From assembly GCA_002505685.1 (NCBI GenBank), contig DAVT01000082.1, forward strand, positions 1-6,310: a stretch of 6,310 nt of DNA. Direction: 5' to 3'. Position 1 is the first letter of the stretch; the number at the start of each line of letters is the position of its first letter. The notes below the pieces were generated by a model. It had not been told where the DNA came from. It saw only the letters and a program-made list of their open reading frames with translations, and ran no database searches. A program made the position numbers and the translations under genes. This document shows positions 5,917 to 6,310 of the stretch, piece after piece. This stretch comes from Euryarchaeota archaeon UBA501 (GTDB taxonomy: Archaea > Thermoplasmatota > Poseidoniia > Poseidoniales > Thalassarchaeaceae).

Positions 5917-6310
5917 TCAAATTTGGCCAGTAGAGCGTGCAACATCAATTTGCTCTTGAGACCAGCCCGCAGAAAGCAATTGCTCGTCAGTAAATGCATT
6001 GTTCGCTACAGCTTGATTGTGTCCGGCTTCAATATACTGGGTGGCGGCGTGATTCAATTCACTTTGTTTCAGATATCCATTCCCATCCGCATCGAAATTG
6101 GACGCAAAGGAGAGGAATGCGGCACCATCCTGAATCCCATGAGTTGCCACAACATGCAAGAATACGCTATCGTTGAAATTCAATGGCACATTGACTTCAG
6201 GAGATGGCGCGTCAGCCGGTGGTGGCGCGTTCTCAAATCCGGGTGGTGGCAACGGATTGGCAGGGGGTGGCGCGTTCTCAAATCCGGGTGGTGGTAACGG
6301 ATTGGCAGGG
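5917..6310 (-). CDS. Proline-rich repeat protein with an EF-hand, N-terminus missing at right edge
   Basis: The visible 130 residues are the C-terminal part of a protein that runs off the right edge; no true start is in the window (the TTG at 6250-6252 sits inside the repeat). It opens with two identical 15-residue units (PANPLPPPGFENAPP), then a proline-rich linker (PADAPSPEVNVP), then a compact domain. That domain holds a canonical EF-hand loop at visible residues 73-84 (DADGNGYLKQSE), with Asp, Asp, Asn and Glu at positions 1, 3, 5 and 12, Gly at 6 and Leu at 8, flanked by helices (AFLSFASNF before, LNHAATQYIEAG after). It should bind calcium. The preceding helix-turn (VFLHVVATHGIQDG) could be a degenerate EF-hand partner. 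The end has DEQLLSAGWSQEQIDVARSTGQI, a short helix whose W-S/T-x-E-Q-I pattern I have the impression recurs in Marine Group II proteins, but I cannot confirm this. Proline-rich linkers next to calcium-binding domains are common in surface or secreted proteins; location cannot be judged without the N-terminus. Confidence 0.8.
   Translation of the reverse strand, partial: PANPLPPPGFENAPPPANPLPPPGFENAPPPADAPSPEVNVPLNFNDSVFLHVVATHGIQDGAAFLSFASNFDADGNGYLKQSELNHAATQYIEAGHNQAVANNAFTDEQLLSAGWSQEQIDVARSTGQI
6221..6310. repeat. Two tandem copies of a 45-base repeat
   Basis: Copy one is 6221-6265 and copy two 6266-6310. They differ at a single base (C at 6250, T at 6295), and the difference is silent (Leu TTG or TTA on the minus strand). 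The unit encodes 15 residues in frame, PANPLPPPGFENAPP. The window ends exactly at the end of the second copy, so the array may continue. Confidence 0.95.

Noticed and set aside
5491..6297. A long plus-strand open frame of 268 codons across the right-hand genes
   Set aside because: It is antisense to two minus-strand genes, one with a canonical EF-hand and the other with a good ribosome site. Its own product is Cys/Ser/Arg-rich without a domain, and its C-terminal GWW/GRGWR repeat is only the reverse reading of the proline-rich repeat.
6221..6310. The tandem repeat as a possible CRISPR array or attachment site
   Set aside because: The copies are directly adjacent with no spacer, are 45 bases (a multiple of three), and translate as an in-frame proline-rich repeat with a silent difference, so it is a coding repeat.

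Overview
The window looks archaeal, most likely a marine euryarchaeon of the Marine Group II / Poseidoniales type. That placement is an inference. The support is a UPF0201-family protein (a family known essentially only from archaea), Shine-Dalgarno sites of the GGTGA/GGAGG kind in front of only some genes (the others could be leaderless), very tight gene packing, a bacterial-type DnaJ of the sort many mesophilic archaea carry, and small membrane and zinc-ribbon proteins of unknown function. There are no rRNA or tRNA genes, CRISPR arrays, transposases or phage genes, and no gene-free stretch longer than about 85 bases.

Layout, left to right. Minus strand: the 5' two thirds of dnaJ (runs off the left edge), preceded by a two-helix membrane protein with a C-terminal zinc ribbon, preceded in turn by an ExoA-like family 2 glycosyltransferase with C-terminal membrane helices. 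These three genes point the same way with short gaps. An 84-base divergent region carrying an imperfect 16-base palindrome separates the glycosyltransferase from a plus-strand UPF0201 (predicted RNA-binding, exosome-associated) gene. That gene converges on a minus-strand gene encoding a pyroglutamyl-peptidase I domain fused to a MutT-like Nudix hydrolase domain, and the two genes share one CTAG palindrome as stop codons. A 61-base divergent region follows, then two plus-strand genes for small membrane proteins. These converge, stop codon against stop codon, on a minus-strand pair: a helical hypothetical protein, and upstream of it a proline-rich EF-hand protein that is cut by the right edge exactly at the end of a 45-base tandem repeat.

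How the genes work together: the window reads as several short, unrelated transcription units (protein folding; surface or lipid-linked glycan synthesis; RNA metabolism; peptide/nucleotide clean-up; membrane and calcium-binding proteins of unknown role). I do not see a defence system or mobile element. The most unusual items are the peptidase-Nudix fusion, which keeps both sets of catalytic residues in one uninterrupted frame, and the near-identical proline-rich tandem repeat in front of the EF-hand at the right edge.
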